Part shown: piece by piece, positions 1 through 9,640 of the stretch
Numbering within the stretch: position 1 is the stretch's first letter
How the letters are laid out: every line of letters starts with the position of its first letter
NCBI GenBank assembly: GCA_001898645.1
Contig: MKUQ01000050.1
Coordinates: 34,139-87,742 of the forward strand
Source: Burkholderiales bacterium 70-64
Lineage (GTDB): Bacteria > Pseudomonadota > Gammaproteobacteria > Burkholderiales > Burkholderiaceae_E
Reading direction: 5' to 3'
Length of the DNA stretch: 53,604 bases
Made by a program: the position numbers and the translations under genes
The notes under the pieces: model-generated
Database searches by the model: none
Seen by the model: only the letters and a program-made list of their open reading frames with translations
Told to the model about the DNA's origin: nothing

Positions 1-168
1 TCGTGGCGGCCTGCGCAGGCAACGGCCCCGGTGCCTGCGGCGTGCCGATGCGTGGGGACGCCCTGCTGCACGCGAGCGTCGGCTCCGTCGTTGCTGCGAA
101 CACTGCACTCGTTCGCGCTGCGAGCACCGCTTCCGCCTTCGGCCCGAACACCACCCGCGGTGCCCGAG

Positions 169-425
169 CGGCAGTCGGCGGGCGGCCGGGCCCAGGGGGT
201 TGCGGGGCTGTGTGCGGCGCCGAGCAGCGCAGTCTCGGGGTCGGCGCGCGTAGCGCGCTTCGTACTTCTGACTTGCGGCGCCCTGTCTGAGCGGAGCTCG
301 CATAGCGAGCGCAGCGAGTTGCGCCGCACGACCCCGAGGCGAGCAGCGGAGGGAAGTCGGTGCGCAGCACCGACCGCCGTACCCAGCGCCGCAACCCCCT
401 GGGCCCGGCCGCCCGCCGACTGCCG
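169..425. repeat. Nested inverted repeat of Burkholderiales intergenic type
   Basis: The outer arms, 169-205 and 389-425, are perfect 37-bp reverse complements. Partial pairing continues inward (207-219 with 375-387). A second inner pair, 234-243 and 329-338, is also perfectly complementary. The centre (270-330) carries the alternating GAGCG/GCGAG text that I associate with dispersed intergenic repeats in Burkholderiales genomes; that link is from memory. Transcribed, it would fold into one long hairpin of about 250 nt. No coding content is visible. It could be a REP/MITE-like element or a structured intergenic unit. Confidence 0.75.
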
Positions 426-482
426 CGTCCGCGCCAAATGTCGCAGTCGCAGTCGCAGTGGGCCGGCCCGGTGATACAGCCG

Positions 483-515
483 TGCTGCGCGCGAGATCAG
501 GCCGCGCGCGCAGCA
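483..515 (-). terminator. Hairpin after the yccA-type gene
   Basis: An 11-bp perfect stem (483-493 with 505-515) encloses an 11-nt loop. It begins 9 nt past the stop codon of the leftward gene ending at 524. The stem is GC-only apart from a few positions, and no T-run follows on the minus strand. It is therefore a plausible but not classical intrinsic terminator, and may instead stabilise the transcript end. Confidence 0.5.
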
Positions 516-523
516 GCGGCGGT

Positions 524-1234
524 TCAGTCGCGCTCGCCGCCCAGCACGCCGAGCAGCATCAGCAGGTTGGCGAAGACGTTGTACAGGCTGAGGTAGACCG
601 ACAGCGTGGCGGTGACGTAGTTGGTCTCGCCGCCGTTCACGACCCGCTGCAGGTCGTAGAGGATGAAGGCCGAGAAGATCAGCACGGCCAGCGTCGAGAC
701 GGTGAGCGTGAGCGCCGGCATCTGCAGCCAGATGTTGGCGATGGCCGCGACGAACACCACCATGAATCCGATGAACAGCCACTTGCCCATGCCGCTGAAG
801 TCGCGCCGGGACACCGTGGCGACGGTGGCCATCACCGCGAAGATCGCGGCGGTGCCGCCGAAGGCGGTCATCACCAGGCTGGAGCCGTTGGAGAAGCCGA
901 GCACCGCGCCGAGCAGGCGCGACAGCATCAGGCCCATGAAGAAGGTGAAGCCCAGCAGCAGGGCGACGCCGATCGCGCTGTTCTTGAAGCGCTCGATGGC
1001 GAAGAAGAATCCGAAGGCGACGCCGAGGAACACCACCAGGCCCATGAAGGGGCTGCCGGCGAACAGGCTGAAGCCGGTCTGCACCCCGATCCATGCACCC
1101 AGGACGGTCGGGACCATCGACAGCGCGAGCAGCCAGTAGGTGTTGCGCAGCACCCGGTTTCGCGCTGCGGCGGACAGGGCGCCGCCGATCGGGCCGTAGC
1201 CGCGCGTGTCCAGTCGGTTTTGCTCGTATGCCAT
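524..1234 (-). CDS. yccA: Bax inhibitor-1 family membrane protein, YccA type
   Basis: A 236-residue polytopic inner-membrane protein with about seven hydrophobic segments. The C-terminal part (YVTATLSVYLSLYNVF, ending GGERD) resembles E. coli YccA rather than the calcium-leak branch: where that branch has LYLDIINLF, the aspartate is serine here. YccA is known as a substrate and modulator of the FtsH protease working with HflK/HflC, and both hflKC and a second ftsH are in this window, though not adjacent. The ATG start at 1234 is preceded by a good GGAGG on the minus strand (about 7 nt spacing). The gene stands alone and is divergent from ndk. Confidence 0.88.
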   Translation of the reverse strand: MAYEQNRLDTRGYGPIGGALSAAARNRVLRNTYWLLALSMVPTVLGAWIGVQTGFSLFAGSPFMGLVVFLGVAFGFFFAIERFKNSAIGVALLLGFTFFMGLMLSRLLGAVLGFSNGSSLVMTAFGGTAAIFAVMATVATVSRRDFSGMGKWLFIGFMVVFVAAIANIWLQMPALTLTVSTLAVLIFSAFILYDLQRVVNGGETNYVTATLSVYLSLYNVFANLLMLLGVLGGERD

Positions 1235-1287
1235 GCGTGTGCCTCCAGAGAACGTGAGAAACAGACTTCCCCGGGGGCTTCCCGGAC

Positions 1288-1303
1288 CGGGGGTCGACCC
1301 CCG
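1288..1303. promoter_or_regulatory. 16-bp perfect palindrome upstream of the yccA-type gene
   Basis: CGGGGGTCGACCCCCG is a perfect 16-bp palindrome about 55 bp upstream of the leftward yccA-type start codon, in the divergent region shared with ndk. It could be an operator or a leader hairpin. It is flanked by two copies of a 12-nt direct repeat, CGTGAGAAACAG, at 1253-1264 and 1381-1392. No matching regulator is recognised. Confidence 0.35.
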
Positions 1304-1369
1304 CGATGATGCCAGTCGCGGGGAGCCGGGTACAGCGCTTTTGTCTCTGGCCTATGTTAAACTTACAAG

Positions 1370-1399
1370 TTACCCGAAATCGTGAGAAACAGGCATAAT
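1370..1399 (+). promoter_or_regulatory. Candidate sigma70-type promoter for ndk
   Basis: The only AT-rich patch between the divergent yccA-type gene and ndk holds CATAAT (1394-1399, five of six to TATAAT), with a poor -35 (TTACCC at 1370-1375) 18 bp upstream. The leader to the ndk ATG at 1588 would be about 180 nt. The call rests on base composition and the -10 match alone. Confidence 0.35.
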
Positions 1400-1401
1400 T
1401 T

Positions 1402-1423
1402 AATAGCCCAAGTGGCTATTTTT
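1402..1423 (+). terminator. Terminator-like hairpin in the ndk leader region
   Basis: A 7-bp perfect stem (AATAGCC at 1402-1408, GGCTATT at 1414-1420) with a 5-nt loop is followed by further T residues, the form of a small intrinsic terminator on the plus strand. No gene ends upstream on that strand inside the window. It would act either on transcripts entering from the left or as an attenuator or operator for ndk, depending on where ndk transcription starts. Confidence 0.4.
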
Positions 1424-1587
1424 GCTCGGTTTTTCGTCAGCGCCCGAGGAGCGCGCCCGCGGCGCCCAAGGAATGCGACCCGTGTTTCGGGCACCGGCTT
1501 CGGCTCTGGCCGGCCGTTCGCGATCCTGCAATCGAAGGCAGCTGCGGGCCCATTGCCCGCGGCAGCACCCGCAACGTGGAAACCAAC

Positions 1588-2013
1588 ATGACCGTAGAAC
1601 GCACCTTGTCGATCATCAAGCCGGACGCCGTCGCGAAGAACGTCATCGGCCAGATCTACTCGCGCTTCGAGCAGGCCGGCCTGAAGATCGTCGCCGCGCG
1701 CATGATGCATCTGTCGCGCGAGCAGGCCGGCGCTTTCTACGCGGTGCACCGCGAGCGGCCGTTCTTCAAGGACCTGGTCGAGTTCATGACCTCGGGGCCG
1801 GTGATGATCCAGGTGCTCGAGGGCCCGGACGCGATCCAGAAGAATCGCGACCTGATGGGCGCCACCGATCCGAAGAAAGCCGCCGCGGGCACGATCCGCG
1901 CCGACTTCGCCGACAGCATCGATGCCAACGCGGTGCACGGCTCGGACGCGGCCGAGACCGCGCGCACCGAGATCGCGTTCTTCTTCCCCGCGCTGGACGT
2001 GCATTCGCGTTAA
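1588..2013 (+). CDS. ndk: Nucleoside diphosphate kinase
   Basis: A 141-residue protein of the standard bacterial length. It transfers the gamma phosphate between nucleoside di- and triphosphates in the cytosol, balancing NTP and dNTP pools. The N-terminus ([13 protein letters not shown]) is the conserved start of the family. The active-site histidine lies in NAVHGSD near residue 115, and the [13 protein letters not shown] nucleotide-binding stretch is intact. An in-frame ATG at 1576 would add four residues; the ATG at 1588 fits the family N-terminus better. It is the first gene of the long rightward housekeeping block. Confidence 0.97.
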   Translation: MTVERTLSIIKPDAVAKNVIGQIYSRFEQAGLKIVAARMMHLSREQAGAFYAVHRERPFFKDLVEFMTSGPVMIQVLEGPDAIQKNRDLMGATDPKKAAAGTIRADFADSIDANAVHGSDAAETARTEIAFFFPALDVHSR

Positions 2014-2050
2014 GCTCGCGGGAGTCGCCTTTCGCACCCTCGGTTCATCG

Positions 2051-3190
2051 ATGAACGACCTCGTCGACCTGCTCGGGCTGGATGCTGACGGGTTGGCGCA
2101 GCGTTGCGCCGACTGGGGGCAGAAGCCGTTTCGTGCGCGTCAGCTGATGCGCTGGATCCACCAGCGCGGCGAGCACGACTTCGAGGCCATGAGCGACCTC
2201 GCCAAGGATTTCCGTGCCTCGCTCGCCGCGCGGGCACGGGTGGCGGCGCCGGCCGTGGTGTCCGATCGCGCCGCGGCCGACGGCACGCGCAAGTGGCTGC
2301 TCGACGTCGGCGCCGGCAACGCCATCGAGACGGTGTTCATCCCCGAGGTCGATCGTGGCACGCTGTGCGTCTCGACCCAGGTCGGCTGCGCGGTGAACTG
2401 CCTGTTCTGCTCCACCGGCAAGCAGGGCTTCTCGCGCAATCTCGACGCCCACGAGATCATCGCCCAGGTCTGGCACGCCAACCGCGCGCTGGGCGCCGGC
2501 GATCCGGCGCGGCGCGCCCGCGGCGAGCGCCCGGTGACCAACGTGGTGTTCATGGGCATGGGCGAGCCGCTGCAGAACTACGGCGCCACGCTGACGGCGC
2601 TGCGCATCCTGCTCGACGACCATGCCTACGGGCTGTCGCGGCGCCGGGTTACGGTCTCCACCTCGGGCGTGGTCCCGATGATCGATCGCCTGCGCGACGA
2701 TTGCCCGGTGGCGCTGGCCGTCTCGCTGCATGCCCCCGACGATGCACTGCGCGACCAGCTGGTGCCGCTCAATCGCAAGTACCCGCTGGCCGAGCTGATG
2801 GCGGCGTGCCGGCGCTACCTCGAGCGCGCTCCGCGCGATTTCATCACCTTCGAGTACGTGCTGCTCGACGGCGTCAATGACGCCGACCTGCATGCCCGGC
2901 AGCTGCTGGCGCTGGTGCGCGAGGTGCCCTGCAAGTTCAACCTCATCCCGTTCAATCCGTTCCCGAACTCCGGCCTGCGGCGCTCGCCGCCCGAGCGCAT
3001 CCGGCGCTTCGCGCAGATCCTCGCGGACGCCGGCATCGTCACCACGGTGCGGCGCACGCGCGGCGACGACATCGACGCGGCGTGCGGCCAGCTGGCCGGC
3101 GAGGTGCGCGACCGCACCCGGCTCGCCGCGCGTCGCGCGCGTGCGACCGGTGCCGCGATGGGTGCCGTCGGGCTGGCGGAGGCGAGATGA
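2051..3190 (+). CDS. rlmN: Dual-specificity 23S rRNA/tRNA adenine-C2 methyltransferase
   Basis: A 379-residue radical-SAM enzyme that methylates C2 of A2503 in 23S rRNA and A37 of some tRNAs. The radical-SAM cluster motif CAVNCLFC is present near residue 115, with the GMGEPL motif following and VSLHAP and the C-terminal NLIPFNPFP stretch behind it. The start at 2051 ([10 protein letters not shown]) matches the family; longer upstream frames run into ndk. The stop overlaps the ATG of the next gene (ATGA at 3187-3190), which suggests translational coupling. Confidence 0.96.
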   Translation: MNDLVDLLGLDADGLAQRCADWGQKPFRARQLMRWIHQRGEHDFEAMSDLAKDFRASLAARARVAAPAVVSDRAAADGTRKWLLDVGAGNAIETVFIPEVDRGTLCVSTQVGCAVNCLFCSTGKQGFSRNLDAHEIIAQVWHANRALGAGDPARRARGERPVTNVVFMGMGEPLQNYGATLTALRILLDDHAYGLSRRRVTVSTSGVVPMIDRLRDDCPVALAVSLHAPDDALRDQLVPLNRKYPLAELMAACRRYLERAPRDFITFEYVLLDGVNDADLHARQLLALVREVPCKFNLIPFNPFPNSGLRRSPPERIRRFAQILADAGIVTTVRRTRGDDIDAACGQLAGEVRDRTRLAARRARATGAAMGAVGLAEAR

Positions 3191-4056
3191 GCATTGCGGC
3201 GGGGATCGCGATGGACGCGGCTGGCGCATCCGGGCGCGGGCGCCTGGCGCTGTGCCGGCGCCTGGGCTGGGCGCTGGCCTTCGGCGTGGCGCTGGCGGGC
3301 TGCGCCGGCCCCGGAGCGCCCGCCTTGTCCTCCTCGTCGCGCAGCGCGGCCTCCGTGATCCCCGAATCCACCGAGGAGACCGAGCAGCGCCGCCGCGCCC
3401 GCATCCGGCTCGAGCTGGCCTCGAAGTACTACCAGCAGGGCAATTACACCGTCGCGCTGGACGAGCTGCGCCAGGCCCTGGAGGTCGATCCGGGCTACGC
3501 CCCCGCCTACGGCATGCTCGGGCTGGTGTACATGGACCTGGGCGATCGCGACCGCGCCGAAGACAGCTTCCAGCGCGCACTGCAGCTGCGCCCGAACGAT
3601 CCCGACCTGAACAACGGCTACGGCTGGTTCCTGTGCCAGACCGGACGCGAGCAGCGCTCGATCGAGTTCTTCAACCGGGCGCTGCGCGACCCGCTCTATC
3701 GCACGCCGGCCAAGCCGCTGCACAACGCGGGCATCTGCTCGCTGCGGCTCGGCGACGAGGCGCAGGCCGAGAAGTACTTCCTGCGCGCCTTCGAGATCGA
3801 CCCCTCGAACGCGGTCGCGATGCTCAACCTGGGCGAGCTCTACCTCAGGCGCTCCGATCTCGATCGGGCGCGCTTCTACGCCCAGCGCCTCGTCACCACC
3901 TACGAGCCGACCGCGCCGGCGCTGTGGCTGGCGCTGAAGGTGGAGCACGCGCGCGGCAACCGCGACAGCGAGGCGAGCCTGGCCACGCAGCTGCGGCGCC
4001 GCTTCCCCGGTTCGCGCGAGGCCGGCCTGCTCGATGCCGGCAACTTCAGGGATTGA
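3187..4056 (+). CDS. pilW: Type IV pilus biogenesis lipoprotein with TPR repeats
   Basis: 289 residues. A signal peptide ends in a lipobox (LAGC, cysteine near residue 39), so the mature protein should be an outer-membrane lipoprotein. Behind it are about six tetratricopeptide-like repeats starting near residue 75 ([20 protein letters not shown]). PilW/PilF proteins help the PilQ secretin assemble and stabilise pili. The usual Burkholderiales position between rlmN and rodZ supports the call. The ATG at 3187 overlaps the rlmN stop; an internal ATG at 3211 is an alternative giving a shorter signal peptide. Confidence 0.88.
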   Translation: MSIAAGIAMDAAGASGRGRLALCRRLGWALAFGVALAGCAGPGAPALSSSSRSAASVIPESTEETEQRRRARIRLELASKYYQQGNYTVALDELRQALEVDPGYAPAYGMLGLVYMDLGDRDRAEDSFQRALQLRPNDPDLNNGYGWFLCQTGREQRSIEFFNRALRDPLYRTPAKPLHNAGICSLRLGDEAQAEKYFLRAFEIDPSNAVAMLNLGELYLRRSDLDRARFYAQRLVTTYEPTAPALWLALKVEHARGNRDSEASLATQLRRRFPGSREAGLLDAGNFRD

Positions 4057-4063
4057 CCCGCGC

Positions 4064-5157
4064 ATGTCGACGTCATCGAACGAGGCAGCGGTCGGCGCAC
4101 CCGAGGCGGCGGGCGAGACGGCGGCCGCTCGGGCCGCCGCCGCCATCGGCACCGTCGAGCAGCTGATCGCGGCGCGCGAGGCGCGCAGCTGGTCGGTCGC
4201 CGACGTGGCGGCCAAGCTCGGCATGATGCCGAGACAGATCGAGGCCATCGAGCGCGGCGACTGGAGCACCCTGCCTGGGCAGGCCTTCGTGCGCGGCGCC
4301 ATCCGCGCCTACGGCAAGGCGCTGCAGGCCGACGTGGAGCCGCTGCTCGCCTCGGTCGGCCGCGAGGTCTCGGCGCCGGTGCTGCGCCCCGCTGCGTCGC
4401 TCGAGGCGCCGCTGCCTCGGCACGGTGCGCTCGGGTTCGACAGCGGCGGCTCGGGCAGCCGCCTGACGTGGATCCTGCTCGCCGTCCTGGGCGTGGTGGC
4501 GATCGCGCTCTACTTCGGCCGCGGCGGCGAGCTGGCGCGCGTGCTCGAGGGCGGCGCCCCGGCCGCGACCCCGGGCCGCAGCGTCGAAACGGTGCCGGTG
4601 CAGCCGCCTGCGCCGTCCGAGCCGGCTTCCTCCCCGTCGGCGCCCGCGGACTCTTCCTCACTGGCGCCCGTGCGCGGCGTACCGGCGGTGCTGCCGGCGC
4701 AGGCCGAGGCGGCACCGGCGGCCGCATCGACGGCGACGCAGCCGCCGGGCGCCGGCGCGCCCGGCAATGCACCCGCGGTGAATGCCGCGGCAGCCGGTCT
4801 GCTCGAGGCGAATGCGTCTGCAACCAAAGTTCGCCCTGGAGCAGTAGCAGGGGCTACCGGCACTGCGAGTCCAGCCGCGGCGAATGGGTCCGCCGGGCAG
4901 GGCAGCGCGCCCGCCGCCGCAGCCGCCGACGTGCTGCGCTTCCGCTTCGAGGGCGAGTCGTGGGTCGACGTGCGCGATGCGGCCGGCAGCGTGCTGCTGC
5001 ACGGCACGCAGCCGGCGCAGAGCACGCGCGAGGTCGGCGGCAAGCGCCCGTACGTGCTGGTGGTGGGCAATGCCGAGCACGTGCGCCTGGAGCACGACGG
5101 GCGCAGCATCGACCTGGCAGGCCTGGCGCGACAGGGCGTGGCGCGCCTGACCATCCG

Positions 5158-5161
<4 letters not shown>
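4064..5161 (+). CDS. rodZ: RodZ-like helix-turn-helix membrane protein
   Basis: 365 residues: a cytoplasmic Xre-type helix-turn-helix (about residues 28-95, [20 protein letters not shown]), one transmembrane helix ([17 protein letters not shown], about 136-152), a long Pro/Ala-rich periplasmic linker and a C-terminal DUF4115 domain. RodZ links the MreB cytoskeleton to the wall-elongation machinery. The start at 4064 removes a short unsupported extension. A stretch of the linker (about 4806-4890) uses many codons rare elsewhere in the window (AAA, GTT, CCT, GGA, GTA, AGT). The stop overlaps the ispG start as ATGA. Confidence 0.9.
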
Positions 5162-6465
<1,304 letters not shown>

Positions 6466-6501
6466 CAACCCGCTGGCGCCCTTGCCGGCGCCGCCGCATG
6501 G

Positions 6502-7821
6502 ATGACGATGGAGCCATCGACCCCACCCCGCAAGGCGCAGCCCGAGAAGCTCTCCGGCGTGCGCGGCATGAACGACGTGCTGCCGGCCGACGAGCCGCTG
6601 TGGCGCCGTCTCGAGGAAGCGGTGGCCGGCGCCATGCGCGCCTACGGCTACCGCCGCATCCGTACGCCCATCGTCGAGCACACGCGGCTGTTCGTGCGCA
6701 GCATCGGCGAGGTCACCGACATCGTCGAGAAGGAGATGTACTCGTTCACCGACGCGCTCAACGGCGAGGATCTCACCCTGCGCCCCGAGAACACCGCCGG
6801 CGTGGTGCGCGCGAGCATCGAGCACAACCTCCTCTATGACGGCCCCAAGCGCCTGTGGTATGCCGGGCCGATGTTCCGCCACGAGCGCCCGCAGAAGGGC
6901 CGCTACCGGCAGTTCCACCAGGTCGGCGCCGAGGCGCTCGGGCTGGCCGGGCCCGACGCCGATGCGGAGGTGATCCTGCTGTGCCAGCGCCTGTGGGACG
7001 AGCTCGGCCTGCCCGGCGTGCGGCTGGAGATCAATTCGCTGGGCGCTTCGGACGAACGCCGCGCGCACCGCGCGGCGCTGGTCGAATACTTCGAGGCCCG
7101 CCGCGACGCGCTCGATGCCGACGCGCAGCGCCGGCTGCACAGCAACCCGCTGCGCATCCTCGACTCCAAGAACCCGGCGATGCAGGCCCTGATCGAAGGT
7201 GCTCCCCGCCTGGTCGATTTCCTCGGCGAGGCGTCGCGGGCGCATTTCGAGCGCCTGCAGGCGCTGCTGCGCTCGCAGAACCTGCCGTTTCGCATCAACC
7301 CGCGGCTGGTGCGCGGGCTCGACTACTACAACCTCACCGTGTTCGAGTGGATCGCCGACATCGGCGGCACGCCGCTGACCATCTGCGGCGGCGGGCGCTA
7401 CGACCCGCTGGTCGAGATGCTGGGCGGCAAGCCCGCACCGGCCTGCGGCTTCGCCATGGGCGTGGAGCGCGTGCTCGAGCACATGCGCGCGCAGGGCGGC
7501 GAGGCGGCGCCGGCGCAGTGCGAGGTCTACGTCGTGCACCAGGGCGACGAGACGCTCGAGGCGGCGCTGCAGGCGGCCGAGCGGCTGCGCGACGCCGGGC
7601 TCGAGGTGATCCTGCACTGCGGAGGAGGCGGCTTCAAGGCACAATTCCGTCGCGCCGACGCCAGCGGCGCGCGGCTGGCGGTGATCGTCGGCGGCGACGA
7701 GCTGGCGCGTCGTGCAGCCTCGGTGAAGTGGCTGCGCGCCGGCGAGGGCGAGGCCGCGCGCCAGGAGTCGGTCCCCCTCGAGCGGCTCGCCGAGTTCATC
7801 GCCGATGCCCTCGTCGCCTAA
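6502..7821 (+). CDS. hisS: Histidyl-tRNA synthetase
   Basis: 439 residues, a class II aminoacyl-tRNA synthetase. Class II motif 2 ([16 protein letters not shown]), the histidine-specific RGLDYYN and the GGGRYD loop are all present, with an anticodon-binding domain in the last 90 residues (VYVVHQGDE...). Two nearby ATGs (6502 and 6508) are possible starts and the conserved region [13 protein letters not shown] follows both. Its paralogue without synthetase activity, hisZ, is also in the window (15103-16308) and should not be confused with it. Confidence 0.97.
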   Translation: MTMEPSTPPRKAQPEKLSGVRGMNDVLPADEPLWRRLEEAVAGAMRAYGYRRIRTPIVEHTRLFVRSIGEVTDIVEKEMYSFTDALNGEDLTLRPENTAGVVRASIEHNLLYDGPKRLWYAGPMFRHERPQKGRYRQFHQVGAEALGLAGPDADAEVILLCQRLWDELGLPGVRLEINSLGASDERRAHRAALVEYFEARRDALDADAQRRLHSNPLRILDSKNPAMQALIEGAPRLVDFLGEASRAHFERLQALLRSQNLPFRINPRLVRGLDYYNLTVFEWIADIGGTPLTICGGGRYDPLVEMLGGKPAPACGFAMGVERVLEHMRAQGGEAAPAQCEVYVVHQGDETLEAALQAAERLRDAGLEVILHCGGGGFKAQFRRADASGARLAVIVGGDELARRAASVKWLRAGEGEAARQESVPLERLAEFIADALVA

Positions 7822-7842
7822 CCCACGAACCCAAGACAGCCG

Positions 7843-8481
7843 ATGGCCTACAACTTCGAAGAGCAGGAACAGCTCGAAAACCTCAAGGCGTTCTGGAAGC
7901 AGTACGGCAACTTCATCCTCACCGTGGTCACGGTGGCGGCGCTGGCGGTCGCCGGCTGGCGCGGCTGGGGCTGGTACCAGGGCAACCAGGCCGCACAGGC
8001 GGCGGTGGTCTACGAGCAGCTGCGCGAGGCGGCCGCGGCACGCAACGTCGACAAGGTGCGCGAGGCCGCGGGCACGCTGTTCGCGAGCTACCGCAGCACC
8101 GCCTACGGCCAGATGGGGGCGCTGGTGGCCGCGCACGCCTACGCCGGGGCGGGCGACGCCAAGGCGGCCCGGGCGGCGCTGGAGTGGGCAGTCTCCAACG
8201 CCCGTGACGAGGCCTTCCGCAGCGCCGCACGGCTGCGCCTGGCTGCCCTGCTGCTCGACGAGAAGGCCTACGACGAGGGGCTGAAGGTGCTCCAGACGGG
8301 GGGCGAAGGCTCCTACGCCGGCGAGTTCGCCGACCGGCGCGGCGACCTGCTGGTGGCCCAGGGCAAGCAGGCCGAGGCGCGCAGCGCCTACCGCCAGGCG
8401 CTCGAGGCGCTGGCGCCCGACAGCGCGCTGCGCCGCGTGGTGCAGCTCAAGCTCGAAGCACTGGGCACGGAGGGCGCATGA
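7843..8481 (+). CDS. YfgM-family tetratricopeptide membrane protein
   Basis: 212 residues. A short cytoplasmic N-terminus (MAYNFEEQEQLENLKAFW), one transmembrane helix (about residues 26-45) and a periplasmic TPR region form the typical YfgM architecture. In E. coli, YfgM associates with the SecYEG translocon and the chaperone PpiD, and its gene lies between hisS and bamB exactly as here. Its stop codon overlaps the bamB start by one base (TGATG), so the two are likely coupled. Confidence 0.88.
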   Translation: MAYNFEEQEQLENLKAFWKQYGNFILTVVTVAALAVAGWRGWGWYQGNQAAQAAVVYEQLREAAAARNVDKVREAAGTLFASYRSTAYGQMGALVAAHAYAGAGDAKAARAALEWAVSNARDEAFRSAARLRLAALLLDEKAYDEGLKVLQTGGEGSYAGEFADRRGDLLVAQGKQAEARSAYRQALEALAPDSALRRVVQLKLEALGTEGA

Positions 8482-9632
8482 TGCGTGCCATTCCTTCGTT
8501 GCCGCGCCGCGCCGGCCTGCTCGCCGCCTCGATGGTGCTGGCCGCAAGCGCCGGCTGCAGCCTCTGGCCGTGGTCGAAATCGCGCCCCAAGCCACCCGAG
8601 CTGCCGCCGGTCACCGCGCCGGCCAGCGCGCGCGTCGCCTGGTCGCTGTCGCTGCCCGGCGCCGGTGTCGGCTTCCAGCCGGTGGCGGTGGGCGACAGCC
8701 TGTGGGCCTCGGCGCGCGACGGAACCGTGGTGCGCGTCGATGCCGCCAGCGGCCGCCCGCAGTGGCGTGTCAGCGCCGGCCAGCCGCTGATCGGCGGCGT
8801 GGGCAGCGACGGCGAGACGGCGGTGGTGGCCGGCCGCGACGGCTCGCTGATCGCCTTCGACCGTGACGGCAAGCACAAGTGGAGCACGCCGACCGGTGCC
8901 GAAGTGGTGACCGTGCCCAGCGTCGCCGTGGGGCTGGTATTGGTGCGCACCAGCGACAACCGCGTCGCGGCGTTCGACGCCGAAACCGGCCGGCGCCGCT
9001 GGACCTTCCAGCGCCAGAACCCGCCGCTGGTGCTGCGCCAGACCTCGCTGATCGCGATGGATCCGGGCACGGCCTACGTCGGCCTGCCGGGCGGGCGGCT
9101 GGTCGCGCTGTCGCTCGAGACCGGCGCGCTGCGCTGGGAGGCTGCGGTGGCCGTGCCGCGCGGCTCCAACGAGATCGAGCGCATTGCCGACGTGGTCGGC
9201 TCGCCGCTGCTGAGCGGGCGAGAGATCTGCGCGGTCACCTTCCAGGGCCGCCTGGGCTGTTTCGAGAGCGCCTCCGGGCGCGCGTTGTGGGGGCGCGACC
9301 TGTCCTCGCCGGCGGGGCTCGACCTCGACGCCCGCCTGGTGGTGGTGCCCGACGAGCGCGGCGAAGTGCATGCCTTCTCGCGCAGCGGCGCCAGCTTGTG
9401 GCGACAGGACAAGCTGCGCGGACGTACCCTCGCGGCGCCGCTGCTGCTGCCGCGCTTCATCACGCTGGGCGACGGCACCGGCCTGGTGCACGTGCTCGAG
9501 CGCGACGGCGGCGCGATCGCCGGGCGCGTGCCGACCGATGGCTCGGCGATCGTCAGCGCGCCGGTGGCGGCCGCGGGCCTGGCGGTGGTCCAGACCACCG
9601 CGGGCGCGCTGTACGCGCTGCGGATCGAGTAG
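8481..9632 (+). CDS. bamB: Outer-membrane protein assembly factor BamB
   Basis: 383 residues. A signal peptide with lipobox (SAGC, cysteine near residue 23) precedes an eight-bladed PQQ-type beta-propeller visible as repeated G-x-x-x-W segments ([33 protein letters not shown]). BamB is a lipoprotein of the BAM complex that inserts beta-barrel proteins into the outer membrane. GGAGG at 8469-8473 gives better spacing to the second of two tandem ATGs (8481) than to the first (8478). der follows after 8 nt. Confidence 0.94.
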   Translation: MRAIPSLPRRAGLLAASMVLAASAGCSLWPWSKSRPKPPELPPVTAPASARVAWSLSLPGAGVGFQPVAVGDSLWASARDGTVVRVDAASGRPQWRVSAGQPLIGGVGSDGETAVVAGRDGSLIAFDRDGKHKWSTPTGAEVVTVPSVAVGLVLVRTSDNRVAAFDAETGRRRWTFQRQNPPLVLRQTSLIAMDPGTAYVGLPGGRLVALSLETGALRWEAAVAVPRGSNEIERIADVVGSPLLSGREICAVTFQGRLGCFESASGRALWGRDLSSPAGLDLDARLVVVPDERGEVHAFSRSGASLWRQDKLRGRTLAAPLLLPRFITLGDGTGLVHVLERDGGAIAGRVPTDGSAIVSAPVAAAGLAVVQTTAGALYALRIE

Positions 9633-9640
9633 CTCCCGCC

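Larger units (their letters stand above)
1..523. other. Gene-free region at the left window edge
   Basis: No convincing coding sequence was found here. The open frames are arginine- and alanine-rich with no recognisable domain, as expected from chance in very GC-rich DNA. The stretch holds a large nested inverted repeat (169-425), a short hexamer repeat of TCGCAG in three copies (441-458) and a strong hairpin (483-515) just past the end of the leftward yccA-type gene. It probably separates that gene from whatever lies to the left of the window. Confidence 0.6.

Noticed and set aside
3-474. Short arginine/alanine-rich open frames at the left edge
   Set aside because: They span the inverted repeat, have no ribosome-binding site or family features, and read as chance frames.
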